Shown here: piece after piece, positions 32,147 through 33,432 of the stretch
Numbering within the stretch: position 1 is the stretch's first letter
Layout of the letters: the number at the start of each line of letters is the position of its first letter
Origin: DATLXU01 sp035575515
GTDB lineage: Bacteria; Acidobacteriota; Blastocatellia; UBA7656
Direction of reading: 5' to 3'
Length of the DNA: 33,432 nucleotides
Assembly: GCA_035575515.1 (NCBI GenBank)
Contig: DATLXU010000083.1
Coordinates: 1 to 33,432 of the forward strand
Program-made: the position numbers and the translations under genes
Notes under the pieces: generated by a model
What the model was told of the DNA's origin: nothing
What the model saw: the letters and a program-made list of their open reading frames with translations, nothing else
Database searches by the model: none

Positions 32147-32602
32147 ATGCCTCTCTTAATTCTTTCGATCCTTATCATACTTGGCGTCATCTGGTGGCTG
32201 AGCAGCCAGCGAGGACTGAGCTTCAACGAAAAGCAGTACCTCAAGCGGCGCGGCTACGAGGCAGAAGACGAGCCTGCCGATGGCCCGCCAATTTCAAAGG
32301 ACACGCGGCTGTTCAATCTCATCGCGTCGCTCACAGACCTTTCTCCTTACGCCCGTCAGAAGGCAGCCGAAGACCTCGCGCGAATGTGCGAAGCGGGGCA
32401 ACGCGACCCGCGAATGCTTTCTGCGCTTGTTAATGCATTGGATGATTCAGATGCTTCTGTCAGGAGCGCAGCCGCAAACGCGCTTGCAAGTCTCGGAGGC
32501 GCGGAAGCCGTCGAGGCGTTGCGGCGAAGGATAGAGATTGAAGAATCAATCCACGCTCGCGCCGCGATGCAGCGGGCGTTAGAAAGATTAAGGCGTGAGT
32601 GA
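32147..32602 (+). CDS. Membrane-anchored HEAT-repeat protein
   Basis: I chose the ATG at 32147 (151 residues, MPLLILSILIILGVIWWL), because the protein then begins with a membrane anchor; the earlier ATG at 32069 lies within the inverted repeat and adds a repeat-encoded basic stretch. After the anchor (about residues 1-18) comes a hydrophilic linker (RGLSFNEKQYLKRRGYEAED) and then HEAT-type helices: YARQKAAEDLARMCE, MLSALVNALDDSDASVRSAA and ANALASLGGAEAVEALRRRI. It is probably a small scaffold tethered to the inner membrane. The function is unknown. It follows the penicillin-binding protein by 143 bases, which might hint at an envelope role. Confidence 0.65.
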   Translation: MPLLILSILIILGVIWWLSSQRGLSFNEKQYLKRRGYEAEDEPADGPPISKDTRLFNLIASLTDLSPYARQKAAEDLARMCEAGQRDPRMLSALVNALDDSDASVRSAAANALASLGGAEAVEALRRRIEIEESIHARAAMQRALERLRRE

Positions 32603-32746
32603 GCAATCGAATGCATTCGCTTCACACTCAACGAATCAGGCCAGGGCAGAAAGCTGTTGAGGTTGCTGTAGAGCAAGCTAAGTAGTCTGCAAAAAGTTCT
32701 TTGACAAGAGATCAGCTTCTCGCACCCTTATAGTAAGGAGGATGCG

Positions 32747-33094
32747 ATGAGCAACCTGATCGAGTTATCTGCCGAGCAGCGCATCGAGTTAGAGCAATTG
32801 CTTGCGCGCCACGCCGATTCTCGTCTCTATCAACGCTCCCTGTCCTTGATTCTGCTTGATGACGGCCAGAGTGTCGAAGAGGTTGCCTCAGCTTTGAGCG
32901 TCTCTCGGCAATCCATCTACAACTGGGTCTGGCGCTTCCATCAACGTAGCGAACTTGCCCTTGTCGAGCGATTAGCCGATGCCGAACGCGACGGTCGCCC
33001 CAAAACCGTCAAGGCCATTATCGATCCGCTCATTGACGCGGTCATTGATTCTGACCCGCGCGACTACGGCTATAACTATTTGAACAAAGGGTAA
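32747..33094 (+). pseudogene. IS630-family transposase, N-terminal part interrupted by an IS200-like element
   Basis: The ATG at 32747 has AAGGAGG six bases upstream. The product has the helix-turn-helix region of IS630/Tc1-mariner-type transposases (LILLDDGQSVEEVASALSVS, RQSIYNWVWRFHQ, GRPKTVKAIIDPLIDAVI, DSDPRDYGYN). From memory, intact relatives continue after DYGYN with a Ser/Thr-Val-Trp-Thr stretch and then the DDE catalytic domain. Here the sequence leaves the family after about 33076 and ends five codons later (YLNKG, stop). The DDE domain is absent up to the window end, so this copy is dead. Its downstream half could lie beyond 33432. Confidence 0.8.
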
Positions 33095-33096
33095 GC

Positions 33097-33113
33097 CACT
33101 GGTTCGACCAGTG
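33097..33113. repeat. Palindrome at the IS200-like left end
   Basis: CACTGGT, a TCG loop and ACCAGTG form a perfect 7-bp hairpin a few bases inside the element. Y1 transposases recognise subterminal hairpins of this kind at their left ends. Confidence 0.65.
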
Positions 33114-33148
33114 CGACTTGAACAGCTTTGAGCGTTCCGGCAGAAAAA

Positions 33149-33188
33149 TTCTCCTAAGGTGGTTTGGTGAGAACACACCAAAGGAGAA
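33149..33188 (+). promoter_or_regulatory. Leader hairpin that hides the tnpA ribosome-binding site
   Basis: TTTGGTG (33163-33169) pairs with CACCAAA (33176-33182), and TTCTCC (33149-33154) pairs with GGAGAA (33183-33188), with an 8-base bulge on the 5' side. The GGAG that would recruit ribosomes for the ATG at 33193 lies in the stem. A comparable 5'-UTR hairpin is known to repress IS200 transposase translation. Confidence 0.65.
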
Positions 33189-33192
33189 ATGA

Positions 33193-33370
33193 ATGTCGGA
33201 AATTTACAATAGCCTGTTGCATTCCAAATGGAATTGCAAGTACCCTGTTGTTTTCGTTCCCAGACGTCGCCGCAAGGCGATCTATGGGGAGAACAGTAGG
33301 ATTTGAAGAAGAGCAGATACGAGCATACATCCGCGACCAGGAAGGAGGAGATGAACAAGGACGGTTCTAA
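33193..33370 (+). pseudogene. tnpA: IS200-type transposase TnpA with internal deletion and frameshift
   Basis: From the ATG at 33193 the frame reads MSEIYNSLLHSKWNCKYPVV, then FVPRRRRKAIYGE, the conserved start of IS200-type TnpA, and stops at 33304-33306. In the next frame, TVGFEEEQIRAYIRDQEGGD, then EQGRF and a stop at 33370, is the conserved end, including the Tyr in RAYIRDQE that probably corresponds to the nucleophile. Everything between, including the His-hydrophobic-His metal motif, is missing; from the usual size (about 140-150 residues) some 80-90 codons were lost. The junction lies near 33285-33296. No active transposase can be made from this copy. Confidence 0.8.
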
Positions 33371-33432
33371 ATCGAACCATATGAGATTGGTACAAATGCC
33401 TAATGGCGAATTGCTCAAAAATGGCCCGAAAA

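Larger units (their letters stand above)
33077..33370 (+). mobile_element. Internally deleted IS200/IS605-family element
   Basis: The element begins where the IS630 homology ends and contains, in order, a perfect palindrome (33097-33113), a leader hairpin (33149-33188) and a broken tnpA (33193-33370), the layout of an IS200-type left end. The right boundary cannot be fixed: 33371-33432 holds no feature I recognise, and it may run past the window. Confidence 0.7.

Overview
The window looks like a chromosomal segment from an acidobacterium, most likely of the Blastocatellia/Pyrinomonadales type. This is an inference from gene families, not from a marker gene. The reasons are a glycine-rich, tail-fibre-like surface protein with a characteristic C-terminal domain, a very large BNR/sortilin-like exoprotein, HEAT-repeat proteins, a TolB-type propeller fragment, an excisionase-like CxxC small protein, and an arginine operon with an N-acylornithine carbamoyltransferase in place of an ordinary OTCase. 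Base composition is moderately GC-rich. No rRNA, tRNA or CRISPR array was seen.

Layout. 1-2957 (+): the 3' part of a tail-fibre-like protein, a small unknown protein, then a PIN-domain toxin-antitoxin pair. 2995-7313 (-): an exported HEAT-repeat/cyclophilin fusion and a stand-alone molybdopterin oxidoreductase. 7443-8816 (+): argH. 8943-10652: a decayed patch holding a methyltransferase 3' remnant fused by deletion to a TPR-protein 5' remnant, a small HTH protein and a headless beta-propeller fragment. 10695-14502: a cupin (+) and a 1052-residue BNR-repeat exoprotein (-). 14613-21827 (-): the arginine operon argR-argG-(P-loop NTPase)-argC-argD-argF'-argB, with a strong palindromic ArgR operator candidate in front. 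21968-22870: a 3' relic of a family-B DNA polymerase and two small unknown genes. 23058-32602 (+): dprA, topA, a dead-protease/TonB-C fusion, an AI-2E-family permease, a class A penicillin-binding protein and a membrane-anchored HEAT protein. 32747-33432: an IS630-type transposase fragment interrupted by an internally deleted IS200/IS605 element.

How the genes work together. ArgB, ArgC and ArgD make N-acetylornithine, the carbamoyltransferase should make N-acetylcitrulline, and ArgG plus the separately located ArgH finish arginine. A deacetylase and an acetylglutamate synthase must be encoded elsewhere. The operon is built of tightly coupled gene pairs (argR/argG, NTPase/argC, argD/argF') separated by three gaps, and each gap carries a hairpin. 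The P-loop NTPase overlapping argC has no recognised function and is the best candidate for undescribed biology here.

Other notable points are a degraded second copy of a cyclophilin 3' end on the far side of the toxin-antitoxin pair, a protease-like domain that has lost its catalytic His and Ser but gained a TonB C-terminal domain, several families of intergenic inverted repeats, and the nested transposon remnants. All family assignments come from motif reading without database searches.
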